From assembly GCF_900094585.1 (NCBI RefSeq), contig NZ_FMAG01000012.1, positions 62,001 through 126,000 of the forward strand: DNA of 64,000 bases, written 5' to 3'. Both the position numbers and the translations under genes were made by a program. Every line of letters starts with the position of its first letter. The first letter of the stretch is position 1. Below the pieces are notes generated by a model. That model was given only the letters and a program-made list of their open reading frames with translations, made no database searches and was not told the origin of the DNA. This document shows positions 55,257 to 64,000 of the stretch, piece by piece. The DNA comes from Martinezella multihospitum (GTDB taxonomy: Bacteria; Pseudomonadota; Alphaproteobacteria; Rhizobiales; Rhizobiaceae).

Positions 55257-56003
55257 TCAGCTTGCCGGTGTGAAACGAGCCACAAGGCTGTGGCGATCAC
55301 CGGGATAGGTGAGGCGAACGTGGGTTATCGGGCCGGCGGCGCTCCAGGTGCGTCGTTCGACGACGAGGCAGGCCGTCCCTTTCTGAATATCGAGGTTCGC
55401 GGCCGCGTCGCCTTCGGCCGATATCGCGCGAATCTGGTGTTCGGCGGTGCTCCATGGCACCTGGTTGAGTAGCCAGGGACCTGGTGGCAATGTCTCGAAA
55501 TCGGCCTTTGCCGCTTCCGGCACCGCATCGAGATTGATGAGGCGATCTTCCAGACAGAAGGGGCGCGGACCGGCATAGTGGATGCAGATGATCTCCATCA
55601 CCGGAATAGAACCGACAAACTGCAGCCTGCGCGCGTCCTCCGGCCGTCCGCGCCGCGCGGCAAGCTTTATCAGCCTGTGTGAATAGGGCAGATTGAGCGA
55701 CAGGACCTCGGACTTGATGTCATGGATCTCAAGCACGGCCGATTGTGCCTGCGGATGGGTGACGAAGCTGCCCGAGCGCTTCCGCCGCTCGATCAGTCCG
55801 GCGCGGGCAAGCTGGGTCAGCACCTTATTCACCGTCATGCGCGAGCAGTCGTATTGTTCGGCCAGATCCATCTCGAACGGGATGCGATGCCCCGGAGGCC
55901 AGGCGCCGGAGACGATCTGGCCCTCGATATCGCTCAGGATACGCTGATGCAGGGTCGCATCTTTGCTCGTGGTCATACCGCCCATCTGTTCCGTGTGAGA
56001 CAT
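55257..56003 (-). CDS. hutC: Histidine-utilisation repressor HutC (GntR/UTRA family)
   Basis: 248-residue repressor with GntR winged helix ('HRIPFEMDLAEQYDCSRMTV', 'QLARAGLIERRKRSGSFV') and a C-terminal UTRA domain that binds urocanate in characterised HutC proteins. It follows hutF on the same strand, 52 bases away, and presumably represses both hut transcripts. The 12-bp palindrome at 57459-57470 between hutF and hutI resembles HutC sites. Confidence 0.9.
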   Translation of the reverse strand: MSHTEQMGGMTTSKDATLHQRILSDIEGQIVSGAWPPGHRIPFEMDLAEQYDCSRMTVNKVLTQLARAGLIERRKRSGSFVTHPQAQSAVLEIHDIKSEVLSLNLPYSHRLIKLAARRGRPEDARRLQFVGSIPVMEIICIHYAGPRPFCLEDRLINLDAVPEAAKADFETLPPGPWLLNQVPWSTAEHQIRAISAEGDAAANLDIQKGTACLVVERRTWSAAGPITHVRLTYPGDRHSLVARFTPAS

Positions 56004-56055
56004 GGGATTTCCCGCAGGTTATTTAGGGGCCAATCGATGGGAGGAAAAGCGATAT

Positions 56056-57399
56056 TTAAGCAATGAGTTCAGCCATCGCCTTGCGGAATCGCGCCGATAT
56101 TGCCTCGCGTTTGATATGATGACCGCCTTCGACTTGCTTGCGGCCCAGCGCCCAAACACCATCGACCTCGACGCCGCCGGCAAAGGTCCAGTGATCGAGA
56201 ATACGGTCGCCGGAGAGGTAGGGCACGGCACTAACATCGAGCGAAACGATATCGGCGTGATTGCCGACGGCAAGGCCTGCCGGCGCCTTCAGGGCGGCGC
56301 CGCCGCCGGCCAAAGCACCATCGAACAGCATGCGGGCGGTCGAACCGCCTGTTGTCGCGATGACGTTGCGGGCGCGCAGCGCCAGGCGCTGCGAATATTC
56401 GAGCTGCCGCAACTCCTCGGGCACCGAAATCAGGATGTTGGAATCCGAGCCGACGCCATAGCGGCCGCCTTCCTCCAGGAAGAGCGGCGCTGCAAAAACG
56501 CCGTCGCCGAGATTGGCTTCGGTGATCGGGCAAAGTCCGGCAATCGCGCCGCTCCTTGCCATGCGCCGGGTTTCGTCCTCGGTCATGTGCGTGGCGTGGA
56601 TCAGGCACCAGCGTTCGTTCATCGGCGTGTTGTCGAGCAGCCATTGCACCGGGCGGGCACCCGACCAGGCGATGCAGTCTTCGACTTCCTTCACCTGCTC
56701 GGCGACATGGATGTGGATCGGCCCGTCGCCGGCGATCGGCACGAGCTTGGTCAGTTCTTCCGGCGTGACGGCGCGCAGGCTATGCGGCGCGATGCCGAGC
56801 TCGGCGCCGGGCAGACGGCTCGTGACTGAGCGGCAACCGGCCATGAGGGCTTCGAAGCTCTCGACGGAATTGATGAAGCGGCGCTGACCTTCAATGGGGG
56901 CAGCACCGCCAAAGCCGGAATGGGCGTAGAAAACGGGCAGAAGCGTCAGCGCAATACCGGTTTCGGCGCTGGCGGCGCCGATACGTTCGGCCAGTTCGGC
57001 GACATTGGCATAATGACTGCCGTCCTTGTCGTGATGCAGATAGTGGAATTCGCCGACGCGGGAGAAGCCGGCTTCCAGCATTTCCATGTAGAGCTGCGCG
57101 GCGACCGCCTCGACATGGTCGGGGGTCATCGACAGGGCGAACTTGTACATGACGGTGCGCCAGCTCCAGAAGCTGTCATTGGCCGGGCCGCGAACTTCGG
57201 CTAGGCCGGCCATGGCGCGCTGGAAGGCGTGGCTGTGCAGGTTCGGCATGGCCGGCACCAGAACGCCCTGCCTGTCGTCACCGGCTTCGGGAGCGACATC
57301 CGTCGCGATCTCGGCGATGCGGCCACCTACGAGGGTCAGTCGCACATTCTCGTGCCATCCGTCGCCAAGCAGTGCCGAGCGTGCATGAAGTGTCGTCAT
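56056..57399 (-). CDS. hutF: Formimidoylglutamate deiminase HutF
   Basis: 447-residue amidohydrolase that converts N-formimidoyl-glutamate to N-formyl-glutamate and ammonia, the fourth step of the five-step histidine pathway. Metal ligands: HSHAFQ (residues 55-60 region), the histidine in '[16 protein letters not shown]', and the Asp in '[12 protein letters not shown]'. Length and motifs fit HutF and not imidazolonepropionase. It is divergent from hutI across 101 bases. The last enzyme, an N-formylglutamate amidohydrolase (HutG), is not in the window. Confidence 0.9.
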   Translation of the reverse strand: MTTLHARSALLGDGWHENVRLTLVGGRIAEIATDVAPEAGDDRQGVLVPAMPNLHSHAFQRAMAGLAEVRGPANDSFWSWRTVMYKFALSMTPDHVEAVAAQLYMEMLEAGFSRVGEFHYLHHDKDGSHYANVAELAERIGAASAETGIALTLLPVFYAHSGFGGAAPIEGQRRFINSVESFEALMAGCRSVTSRLPGAELGIAPHSLRAVTPEELTKLVPIAGDGPIHIHVAEQVKEVEDCIAWSGARPVQWLLDNTPMNERWCLIHATHMTEDETRRMARSGAIAGLCPITEANLGDGVFAAPLFLEEGGRYGVGSDSNILISVPEELRQLEYSQRLALRARNVIATTGGSTARMLFDGALAGGGAALKAPAGLAVGNHADIVSLDVSAVPYLSGDRILDHWTFAGGVEVDGVWALGRKQVEGGHHIKREAISARFRKAMAELIA

Positions 57400-57458
57400 G
57401 GTCTCACCCTTTCCTTTTGGACGCGGAGTCCAAAATCCCTCTTGTCAGCCTTTCGATT

Positions 57459-57470
57459 ATGTATATACAT
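57459..57470. promoter_or_regulatory. Candidate HutC operator
   Basis: ATGTATATACAT is a perfect 12-bp palindrome in the hutF-hutI divergent gap, 31 bases before the hutI start. HutC sites in other bacteria have a TGTATANACA core, which this matches. Confidence 0.65.
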
Positions 57471-57500
57471 TATGAGCCAACGAGGAAAGGCGTAAAGCTG

Positions 57501-58757
57501 ATGGGTGGGAACAATTTTTCCGAAGATGGCAGACAAGATAGCGCGGCGAGCCGCGTCTGGCGCAATGCCCGCCTTGCGACCTTGAAAGAGGGCGAGGGAC
57601 GGCTCGGTGCGATCGAGAACGGCGCAATCCTGACCAAAGGTGGCCGTATCGTCTTTGCCGGCCATGAAGCCGATCTGCCCGATACGTCAGGCGCTGAAAT
57701 CATCGATCTCGAAGGACGCTGGGTGACCCCCGGCCTCGTCGATTGCCACACCCATATCGTCTATGGCGGCAATCGTGCCCGCGAATTCGAAATGCGGCTG
57801 GAGGGCGCGAGCTACGAAGAAATCGCCCGTGCCGGCGGCGGTATCGTCTCTTCCGTCAAGGCGACGCGGGCATTGTCGGTGGACGAGCTTGTTGCTGCTG
57901 CCTTGCCGCGCCTCGATACGCTGTTGTCCGAGGGCGTTACCACCATCGAAGTGAAGTCGGGCTACGGCCTGAATATTGAATCCGAATTGAAGATGCTGCG
58001 GGCCGCACGCCGGCTTGAAGAGGTTCGCCCGGTCCGCGTCGTCACCTCCTATCTCGGCGCGCATGCGACGCCAGCCGAGTATAAAGGTCGTAACGGCGAT
58101 TATATCGATGAAGTCGTGTTGCCCGGCTTGCGGCAGGCGCATGCCGAAGGCCTTGTCGATGCGGTCGACGGCTTCTGCGAAGGGATTGCTTTTTCGACGG
58201 CGGAAATCGGCCGTGTTTTCGATCTCGCCAAATCGCTCGGCATTCCGGTGAAGCTGCACGCCGAGCAGCTTTCCAATCTCGGCGGCGCCAAGCTTGCGGC
58301 CTCCTACGGCGCGCTTTCGGCCGATCATGTCGAATATCTCGATGAGGATGGCGTCAAGGCGATGGCTGCGGCGGGAACCGTTGCGGTGCTCCTGCCCGGC
58401 GCCTTCTATGCCATCAACGAGAAGCAGAAGCCGCCGGTTCAGGCTCTGCGCGAGGCGGGCGTCTCGATCGCTATCGCCACGGACTCCAATCCCGGCACCT
58501 CGCCGCTGACTTCGCTGCTCTTGACCATGAACATGGCCGCTACCCTTTTCCGCCTGACGGTCGAGGAGTGCATCGCCGGCGCCACCCGCGAAGGCGCGCG
58601 TGCCCTTGGTCTGCGGAGCGAAACCGGCACGCTCGAGGCCGGCAAGTCGGCCGATTTTGCCATCTGGGATGTCGAAAGCCTGGCGGAGCTCGTCTACCGC
58701 ATCGGCTTCAATCCCCTCCATGCCCATGTCTTCAAGGGAAAAAGGTTCCACCGATGA
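57501..58757 (+). CDS. hutI: Imidazolonepropionase HutI
   Basis: 418-residue metal-dependent amidohydrolase that opens 4-imidazolone-5-propionate to N-formimidoyl-glutamate. Seen: metal motif [11 protein letters not shown], '[16 protein letters not shown]', '[14 protein letters not shown]', '[14 protein letters not shown]' and the Asp in '[11 protein letters not shown]'. The ATG at 57501 is chosen; the frame is open upstream over the operator but without a good ribosome site. It overlaps hutH by four bases (ATGA). Confidence 0.93.
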   Translation: MGGNNFSEDGRQDSAASRVWRNARLATLKEGEGRLGAIENGAILTKGGRIVFAGHEADLPDTSGAEIIDLEGRWVTPGLVDCHTHIVYGGNRAREFEMRLEGASYEEIARAGGGIVSSVKATRALSVDELVAAALPRLDTLLSEGVTTIEVKSGYGLNIESELKMLRAARRLEEVRPVRVVTSYLGAHATPAEYKGRNGDYIDEVVLPGLRQAHAEGLVDAVDGFCEGIAFSTAEIGRVFDLAKSLGIPVKLHAEQLSNLGGAKLAASYGALSADHVEYLDEDGVKAMAAAGTVAVLLPGAFYAINEKQKPPVQALREAGVSIAIATDSNPGTSPLTSLLLTMNMAATLFRLTVEECIAGATREGARALGLRSETGTLEAGKSADFAIWDVESLAELVYRIGFNPLHAHVFKGKRFHR

Positions 58758-60289
58758 CCGTCGTTCTCCATCCCGGCTCCGTTTCGCTGCAGCAATTGGC
58801 GGCAATCTATTGGACCGGTGAGCCCGCCAAACTCGATGCCTCCTTCGATGCCGGTATCGCCAAGGCGGCTGCTCGCATCGCCGAAATCGCAGCCGGCAAT
58901 GCGCCGGTCTATGGCATCAATACCGGCTTCGGCAAACTTGCATCCATCAAGATCGACAGCGCCGATGTCGCGACGCTGCAGCGCAACCTCATTCTGTCGC
59001 ATTGCTGTGGCGTCGGCCAGCCGCTGCCCGAGAACGTTGTTCGTCTCATCATGTCGCTGAAGCTCGTTTCGCTCGGCCGTGGCGCCTCCGGCGTGCGGCT
59101 GGAACTGGTGCGGTTGATCGAAGGCATGCTCGACAAGGGCGTCGTCCCCGTCATCCCTGAAAAAGGTTCCGTCGGCGCATCGGGCGACCTTGCTCCGCTG
59201 GCACATATGACTGCGGTCATGATGGGTCACGGCGAAGCCTTTTATGCCGGCGAGCAACTTTCTGGCGCGGCGGCGCTCGAAAAGGCTGGCCTGAAGCCGG
59301 TCGTGCTCGCCGCCAAGGAAGGCCTGGCGCTCATCAACGGCACCCAGGTGTCGACCGCACTGGCGCTTGCCGGCCTCTTCCGCGCTCATCGCGCCGCCCA
59401 GGCAGCTCTCATCACCGGCGGCATGTCGACGGATGCGGCCATGGGTTCCTCGGCACCGTTCCATCCCGATATCCATACGCTGCGTGGCCACAAGGGCCAG
59501 ATCGATACCGCCGCCGCCCTTCGCGGTCTGCTCGCCGGCTCGGTGATCCGCCAGAGCCATATCGAAGGCGACGAGCGCGTGCAGGACCCCTATTGCATCC
59601 GCTGCCAGCCGCAGGTCGATGGCGCTTGCCTCGATCTCCTGCGCTCCGTCGGACGCACGCTGGAAATTGAAGCCAATGCCGTCACCGACAATCCGCTCGT
59701 GCTGTCTGACAATTCCGTCGTTTCCGGCGGCAATTTCCACGCCGAGCCGGTTGCCTTCGCCGCCGACCAGATCGCCATCGCCGTCTGCGAAATCGGCGCG
59801 ATCGCCCAACGCCGTATCGCGCTGCTGGTCGACCCGGCGCTGAGCTACGGCCTGCCGGCCTTCCTTGCGAAGAAACCGGGCCTGAACTCGGGCTTGATGA
59901 TTGCCGAAGTGACGTCGGCAGCGCTGATGTCCGAAAACAAGCAGATGTCGCATCCGGCTTCGGTCGACTCGACGCCGACCTCGGCCAACCAGGAAGACCA
60001 TGTGTCCATGGCCTGCCACGGAGCGCGCCGTCTGCTGCAAATGACCGAGAACCTCTTCGGCATTATCGGCATCGAAGCGCTGACCGCCGCTCAGGGCGTC
60101 GAGCTGCGCGCGCCGCTGACGACCAGCCCGGAACTGACCCTTGCCATTGCTGCCATCCGCGCCGCCGTGCCGTCGCTGGAAGAAGACCGCTACATGGCAA
60201 ATGACCTGAAGGCCGCCAGCGACCTCATCGCTTCCGGCGCGCTCAATGCCTCGATTTCAACCGACATCCTGCCCTCCTTGGAGATGTGA
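58754..60289 (+). CDS. hutH: Histidine ammonia-lyase HutH
   Basis: 511-residue lyase that removes ammonia from L-histidine to give urocanate, the first step of the pathway. The Ala-Ser-Gly triad that cyclises to the MIO cofactor is in [12 protein letters not shown]. '[11 protein letters not shown]' near the N-terminus and '[13 protein letters not shown]'-like '[13 protein letters not shown]' are also typical. Start overlaps the hutI stop. One base separates it from hutU. Urocanate made here is probably the inducer that releases HutC. Confidence 0.95.
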   Translation: MTVVLHPGSVSLQQLAAIYWTGEPAKLDASFDAGIAKAAARIAEIAAGNAPVYGINTGFGKLASIKIDSADVATLQRNLILSHCCGVGQPLPENVVRLIMSLKLVSLGRGASGVRLELVRLIEGMLDKGVVPVIPEKGSVGASGDLAPLAHMTAVMMGHGEAFYAGEQLSGAAALEKAGLKPVVLAAKEGLALINGTQVSTALALAGLFRAHRAAQAALITGGMSTDAAMGSSAPFHPDIHTLRGHKGQIDTAAALRGLLAGSVIRQSHIEGDERVQDPYCIRCQPQVDGACLDLLRSVGRTLEIEANAVTDNPLVLSDNSVVSGGNFHAEPVAFAADQIAIAVCEIGAIAQRRIALLVDPALSYGLPAFLAKKPGLNSGLMIAEVTSAALMSENKQMSHPASVDSTPTSANQEDHVSMACHGARRLLQMTENLFGIIGIEALTAAQGVELRAPLTTSPELTLAIAAIRAAVPSLEEDRYMANDLKAASDLIASGALNASISTDILPSLEM

Positions 60290-60290
60290 C

Positions 60291-61976
60291 ATGACCAACC
60301 CACGCCATAATATCCGCGAAATCCGCGCACCCCGTGGCCCGGAGCTCAACGCCAAGAGCTGGCTGACCGAAGCGCCGCTGCGCATGCTGATGAACAATCT
60401 CGACCCGGACGTTGCGGAAAACCCGAACGAGCTGGTCGTCTATGGCGGCATCGGCCGCGCTGCCCGGACCTGGGACGATTTCGACCGTATCGCTGCGACG
60501 CTGAAGACGCTGAACGAAGACGAGACGCTGCTCGTGCAGTCGGGCAAGCCGGTCGCCGTGTTCCGCACCCACAAGGATGCGCCGCGCGTATTGATCGCCA
60601 ACTCCAACCTCGTGCCGCATTGGGCGACCTGGGATCACTTCAACGAGCTCGATAAGAAGGGCCTTGCCATGTACGGCCAGATGACGGCCGGCTCGTGGAT
60701 CTATATCGGCACGCAGGGCATCGTGCAGGGCACCTACGAGACCTTCGTCGAAGCCGGTCGCCAGCACTACGAAGGCAACCTCAAGGGCAAGTGGATCCTG
60801 ACCGGCGGTCTCGGCGGCATGGGCGGCGCACAGCCGCTGGCGGCCGTCATGGCCGGCGCTTGCTGCCTCGCTGTCGAGAGTGACGAAACCCGTATCGATT
60901 TCCGCCTGCGCACCCGCTATGTCGACGAGAAGGCGAAGACGCTCGACGAAGCGCTGGCCCTCATCGACAAGTGGACGAAGGCTGGCGAAGCCAAGTCCGT
61001 CGGCCTGCTCGGCAATGCCGCCGAAATTTTCCCCGAGCTGGTGAAGCGCATGAAAGCCGGCGGCCCGCGCCCGGATATCGTCACCGACCAGACCTCTGCC
61101 CACGACCCGCTGAACGGCTACCTGCCGGCCGGCTGGACTGTGGCCGAACACAGAGCCAAGCGCGAGAGCGATCCGAAGGCCGTCGAAGCTGCTGCCCGCG
61201 CCTCGATGAAGGTGCATGTCGAAGCCATGGTCGACTTCTGGAATGCCGGTGTGCCGACGCTCGACTACGGCAACAACATCCGCCAGGTCGCCAAGGACGA
61301 AGGCTTTGAAAACGCCTTCGCCTTCCCGGGCTTCGTGCCGGCCTATATCCGTCCGCTGTTCTGCCGCGGTATCGGCCCGTTCCGTTGGGCTGCTCTCTCC
61401 GGCGACCCGGAAGATATCTACAAGACCGACGCCAAGGTGAAGGAACTCACCCCCGGCAACACCCATCTGCACAACTGGCTGGACATGGCGCGCGAGCGCA
61501 TCGCCTTCCAGGGCCTGCCGGCACGCATTTGCTGGGTCGGTCTCGGCGATCGCCACCGCCTCGGCCTCGCCTTCAACGAAATGGTCAGGAATGGCGAGCT
61601 GAAGGCCCCCGTCGTCATCGGCCGCGACCATCTCGACTCCGGCTCGGTCGCCTCGCCGAATCGCGAGACAGAAGCGATGAAGGACGGCTCGGATGCCGTT
61701 TCCGACTGGCCGCTCTTGAACGCCCTGCTCAACACCGCATCGGGTGCCACCTGGGTATCGCTGCACCACGGCGGCGGCGTCGGCATGGGCTTTAGCCAGC
61801 ACTCCGGCATGGTCATCTGCGCCGACGGCACGGATGATGCGGCCAAGCGCCTGGAGCGCGTGCTCTGGAACGACCCGGCAACCGGCGTCATGCGCCACGC
61901 CGATGCCGGCTATGACGTCGCGCTTGATTGGGCCAAGCAGCAGGGCCTGCGCCTGCCGGCCATCCTGGGGAACTGA
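60291..61976 (+). CDS. hutU: Urocanate hydratase HutU
   Basis: 561-residue NAD-containing urocanase that converts urocanate to imidazolonepropionate, the second step. Seen: '[17 protein letters not shown]', the NAD-binding '[14 protein letters not shown]', the conserved cysteine in '[16 protein letters not shown]', and '[19 protein letters not shown]'. It is full length for the family. It starts two bases after hutH and is followed by hutD. Confidence 0.96.
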   Translation: MTNPRHNIREIRAPRGPELNAKSWLTEAPLRMLMNNLDPDVAENPNELVVYGGIGRAARTWDDFDRIAATLKTLNEDETLLVQSGKPVAVFRTHKDAPRVLIANSNLVPHWATWDHFNELDKKGLAMYGQMTAGSWIYIGTQGIVQGTYETFVEAGRQHYEGNLKGKWILTGGLGGMGGAQPLAAVMAGACCLAVESDETRIDFRLRTRYVDEKAKTLDEALALIDKWTKAGEAKSVGLLGNAAEIFPELVKRMKAGGPRPDIVTDQTSAHDPLNGYLPAGWTVAEHRAKRESDPKAVEAAARASMKVHVEAMVDFWNAGVPTLDYGNNIRQVAKDEGFENAFAFPGFVPAYIRPLFCRGIGPFRWAALSGDPEDIYKTDAKVKELTPGNTHLHNWLDMARERIAFQGLPARICWVGLGDRHRLGLAFNEMVRNGELKAPVVIGRDHLDSGSVASPNRETEAMKDGSDAVSDWPLLNALLNTASGATWVSLHHGGGVGMGFSQHSGMVICADGTDDAAKRLERVLWNDPATGVMRHADAGYDVALDWAKQQGLRLPAILGN

Positions 61977-61977
61977 G

Positions 61978-62541
61978 ATGAAGCTGCTGCGCGACAGTGA
62001 CCACAAGCGCATGCCCTGGAAAAACGGCGGCGGGGAAACGGTTGAAATCGCCGTTTCGCCCGACGGCGTGGGGCTTGCCGACTTCGACTGGCGCGTCAGC
62101 ATGGCGACCGTTGCCTCGGACGGACCGTTTTCGGTCTTTCCGGGCATCGATCGCACGCTATCCATTCTCGAGGGAGAGGGCATGACCCTCTTAATCGAGG
62201 GGCGCGCGCCCGAACGCCTGACGCAGGCAAGCGAGCCACTGTCCTTTGCCGCCGACGCGCCGACCTCGGCGACTTTGGTCGACGGGACAATCACGGACCT
62301 CAACGTGATGACACGGCGGGGACGTTTCAAGCATTCGGTGCGGCGGGTTTCAGTCGATGGGCACACTGAAGTTGCGTTCGAGGTGGGGACCAGTCTCGTT
62401 CTTTGCCATCGCGGTAATGCCGATATCGATGGCGCCGGGCTCGGTGCAGGCGATTGCCTTTTGATTTCCAACGACAGCGCCAAGCGACACTCGATCTCGG
62501 GCGAGGCGCAGCTGTTCTGTATCGCCATCGCGGCAATATAG
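61978..62541 (+). CDS. hutD: HutD family protein
   Basis: 187-residue cupin-like protein of the HutD/Ves family ('RMPWKNGGGETVEIAVSP', 'FSVFPGIDRTL', 'DLNVMTRRG'). HutD is regularly found in hut operons and is thought to modulate high-level hut activity, possibly by binding N-formylglutamate. Its exact action is not established. The ATG at 61978 comes right after the hutU stop. It closes the hutIHUD operon. Confidence 0.9.
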   Translation: MKLLRDSDHKRMPWKNGGGETVEIAVSPDGVGLADFDWRVSMATVASDGPFSVFPGIDRTLSILEGEGMTLLIEGRAPERLTQASEPLSFAADAPTSATLVDGTITDLNVMTRRGRFKHSVRRVSVDGHTEVAFEVGTSLVLCHRGNADIDGAGLGAGDCLLISNDSAKRHSISGEAQLFCIAIAAI

Positions 62542-62618
62542 TCGACTATCAACTACCTTCGACTTGACATGGACATGCACCGATTATCCTATCTCTGTGC
62601 CGCAGAGAGGATAGCTGC

Positions 62619-63281
62619 ATGAGCGACGACCAGATCCCCGCCGATAGCAAGCTCACCACCTCCAAACGCCGCTGGGCGGCGGAGGGCAAGTTTCTGACGG
62701 GGCGTATCAGCCGGCCCGAGACGGAGCGGCTGCCGCCGGGGCAGCATCTCGTGAAGAACTGGCCGGTGCTCGATCTCGGCGTGCAGCCGCAGGTATCCTT
62801 GTCGAGCTGGCGGCTCGATGTGTTCGGCTTCGTGGAAAAGCGGCTGAGCCTCGATTGGGCGGCTTTCCAGGCGATCGAGCAGAGCACCCGTGTCAGCGAC
62901 ATTCATTGTGTGACGACCTGGTCGCGCTACGACAATCGCTGGGAAGGGGTTTCGACACGCGATCTGCTCAATCTCGTCATGCCGACCGCAGAGGCGCAGC
63001 ATGTGCTGCTGACGAGCTACGACGGCTACACCACCAATCTGCCGCTTGCTGACTTCGCGGCCGAAGATGCGATCCTGGCGACCGCCTGGGAGGGGCAGCC
63101 GCTGACCGGCGAACATGGCGGCCCAATGCGCCTCGTCGTGCCGCATCTCTACTTCTGGAAGAGCGCCAAATGGCTGAACCGCATCGAGCTTATCGGTGCT
63201 GACAGGGCCGGCTTCTGGGAGAAAAACGGCTATCACATGTATGGAGATCCGTGGCGGGAGCAGCGCTACTCGGACGATTGA
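62619..63281 (+). CDS. Cytoplasmic molybdopterin-dependent oxidoreductase (sulfite-oxidase fold)
   Basis: 220-residue protein of the sulfite oxidase/MsrP molybdopterin fold. The cysteine expected to ligate molybdenum is in SDIHCVTTWSRYDN, followed by 'GVSTRDLLNLV', 'YTTNLPLADF' and 'HGGPMRLVVPHLYFWKSAKW'. No signal peptide is visible, unlike periplasmic MsrP, and no cytochrome or dimerisation domain is attached. The physiological substrate is unknown. It stands alone between the hut operon and an MFS exporter gene. The ATG follows GAGAGGATAGC. Confidence 0.83.
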   Translation: MSDDQIPADSKLTTSKRRWAAEGKFLTGRISRPETERLPPGQHLVKNWPVLDLGVQPQVSLSSWRLDVFGFVEKRLSLDWAAFQAIEQSTRVSDIHCVTTWSRYDNRWEGVSTRDLLNLVMPTAEAQHVLLTSYDGYTTNLPLADFAAEDAILATAWEGQPLTGEHGGPMRLVVPHLYFWKSAKWLNRIELIGADRAGFWEKNGYHMYGDPWREQRYSDD

Positions 63282-63484
63282 TTTCCGCCATGAGGTACCC
63301 GCACGCGGTGCTGCCAAAGCAGATGCGGCAAGCGTCGCGATTTCTTTGTCACTATGCCAATTTTTGATGGCGCCGGTTCGGGTTGCGGCTTTGCAAGCCG
63401 CTATCATGGGCGTATTCAATGATCGTATGATTGTTGTCGGCAACTTCCGGCCCGTTTGATCGCTATCTTCTGAAATTTCACGTC

Positions 63485-64000
63485 ATGACCATTGCCAGGA
63501 CCACAGAACAGCCTTCCGAAGACAATTTCGGCCGGCAATCCCGCGTCATCGCCTTTGTCGTCGCCGTCTCCTTTTTCATGCAGTTTCTGGACGGGACGAT
63601 CATCACCACCTCGTTGCCGCAGATGGCGGTAAGTTTTGGCGTCGAGCCGGTCTCGATGAGCATCGGCATCACCGTCTATCTGCTGACCATGGCGGCTTTC
63701 GTGCCGCTTGCCGGCTGGACTGGCGATCGTTATGGCGCCCGGCGGGTGTTCCTGGCATCCATCGCCATCTTCACCGTGGCGTCGCTGTTCTGCGGCCTCT
63801 CGGGCAATCTCACCGAGTTCATCATCGCTCGTGCGGTCCAAGGCCTCGGCAGCGCGCTGATGACGCCTGTCGGACGCATCATCGTGTTGCGCAATGCCCG
63901 CAAGTCCGATCTCGTGAATGCGATGTCGATGATCGTATGGCCGGCGCTGACGGCCCCAGTCATCGGCCCGGTGCTCGGCAGCTTCATCACCACCTATCTC
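63485..64000 (+). CDS. MFS transporter, DHA2 (14-TM drug exporter) type, N-terminal part
   Basis: 172 residues are visible before the right edge. A short cytoplasmic N-terminus is followed by membrane segment 'VIAFVVAVSFFMQFLDGTII', whose Asp is the family's TM1 motif, and by the A-motif GWTGDRYGARR. Later segments read 'IARAVQGLGSALMTPVGR' and 'VWPALTAPVIGPVLGSF' (C-motif-like). This fits EmrB/QacA-type proton-drug antiporters. The ATG at 63485 is the first in frame. The rest lies outside the window. Confidence 0.85.
   Translation, partial: MTIARTTEQPSEDNFGRQSRVIAFVVAVSFFMQFLDGTIITTSLPQMAVSFGVEPVSMSIGITVYLLTMAAFVPLAGWTGDRYGARRVFLASIAIFTVASLFCGLSGNLTEFIIARAVQGLGSALMTPVGRIIVLRNARKSDLVNAMSMIVWPALTAPVIGPVLGSFITTYL

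Noticed and set aside
60243-62552. A 769-codon open frame on the minus strand opposite hutU and hutD
   Set aside because: It is the antisense shadow of high-GC coding genes; hutU and hutD on the plus strand have full family motifs, while the antisense product has none.
63385-63401. GCGGCTT-TGC-AAGCCGC hairpin before the MFS gene as a terminator
   Set aside because: Perfect 7-bp stem but no T-run on either strand.

Overview
This window reads as chromosomal or chromid DNA of a Rhizobiaceae member (Rhizobium/Agrobacterium group). The evidence is the high GC content with dense, mostly co-oriented operons, the many CUT1-type sugar ABC transporters and Gfo/Idh/MocA oxidoreductases, a rhizobial-type GlpSTPQUV glycerol uptake operon, a hut operon that uses HutF, and intergenic palindromic repeats typical of rhizobia. 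No tRNA, rRNA, IS element, prophage or CRISPR array was recognised.

Layout. (1) 1-2632: elongation factor P (partial) divergent from epmA-epmB, which build and attach beta-lysine to EF-P. (2) 2991-8862: a five-gene block with an atypical carrier protein, an acyl-CoA-dehydrogenase-like flavoprotein, a seryl-tRNA-synthetase-like amino acid:[carrier protein] ligase, a DUF1839 protein and a GH2 glycosidase. This is the best candidate for an undescribed pathway. (3) 8877-9135: a highly structured non-coding element. (4) 9160-19841: a sugar or sugar-acid uptake and oxidation locus. It has an SBP, two permeases, two oxidoreductases and an ATPase on the minus strand, and a TetR regulator, an enolase-superfamily enzyme and another oxidoreductase on the plus strand. 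Matching palindromes sit near both promoters. (5) 19874-26058: a lytic transglycosylase lipoprotein, then a LacI/DUF2264/2-hydroxyacid dehydrogenase operon divergent from a solute-binding protein that has no permease of its own. (6) 26320-33572: an e(P4)-like phosphatase and glpSTPQUV. (7) 34295-41770: ThuA, oxidoreductase and ROK repressor, divergent from a second complete CUT1 transporter. (8) 41767-48151: DUF427, a TetR regulator, an M23-like envelope protein, a Nramp metal transporter, tryptophan 2,3-dioxygenase and an Lrp regulator. (9) 48152-54774: a TetR repressor divergent from an RND efflux pump, a VapBC pair and a secreted DUF5666-like protein. (10) 55085-64000: a tiny membrane protein, hutC-hutF divergent from hutI-hutH-hutU-hutD, a molybdopterin oxidoreductase and the start of an MFS exporter.

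How it works together. Most of the window scavenges plant- or soil-derived carbon (sugars, glycerol, histidine, tryptophan). Each block has its own local regulator, and several regulators have a recognisable palindromic operator. The carrier-protein block stands apart: an aminoacyl-tRNA-synthetase paralogue would load an amino acid on a phosphopantetheine arm, a flavoprotein may oxidise it, and DUF1839 may transfer it. It lies directly after epmA, a second synthetase paralogue that acts outside tRNA charging.

Start codons were adjusted by hand where a Shine-Dalgarno sequence, a signal peptide or an overlap decided the question. Residue numbers follow those starts.
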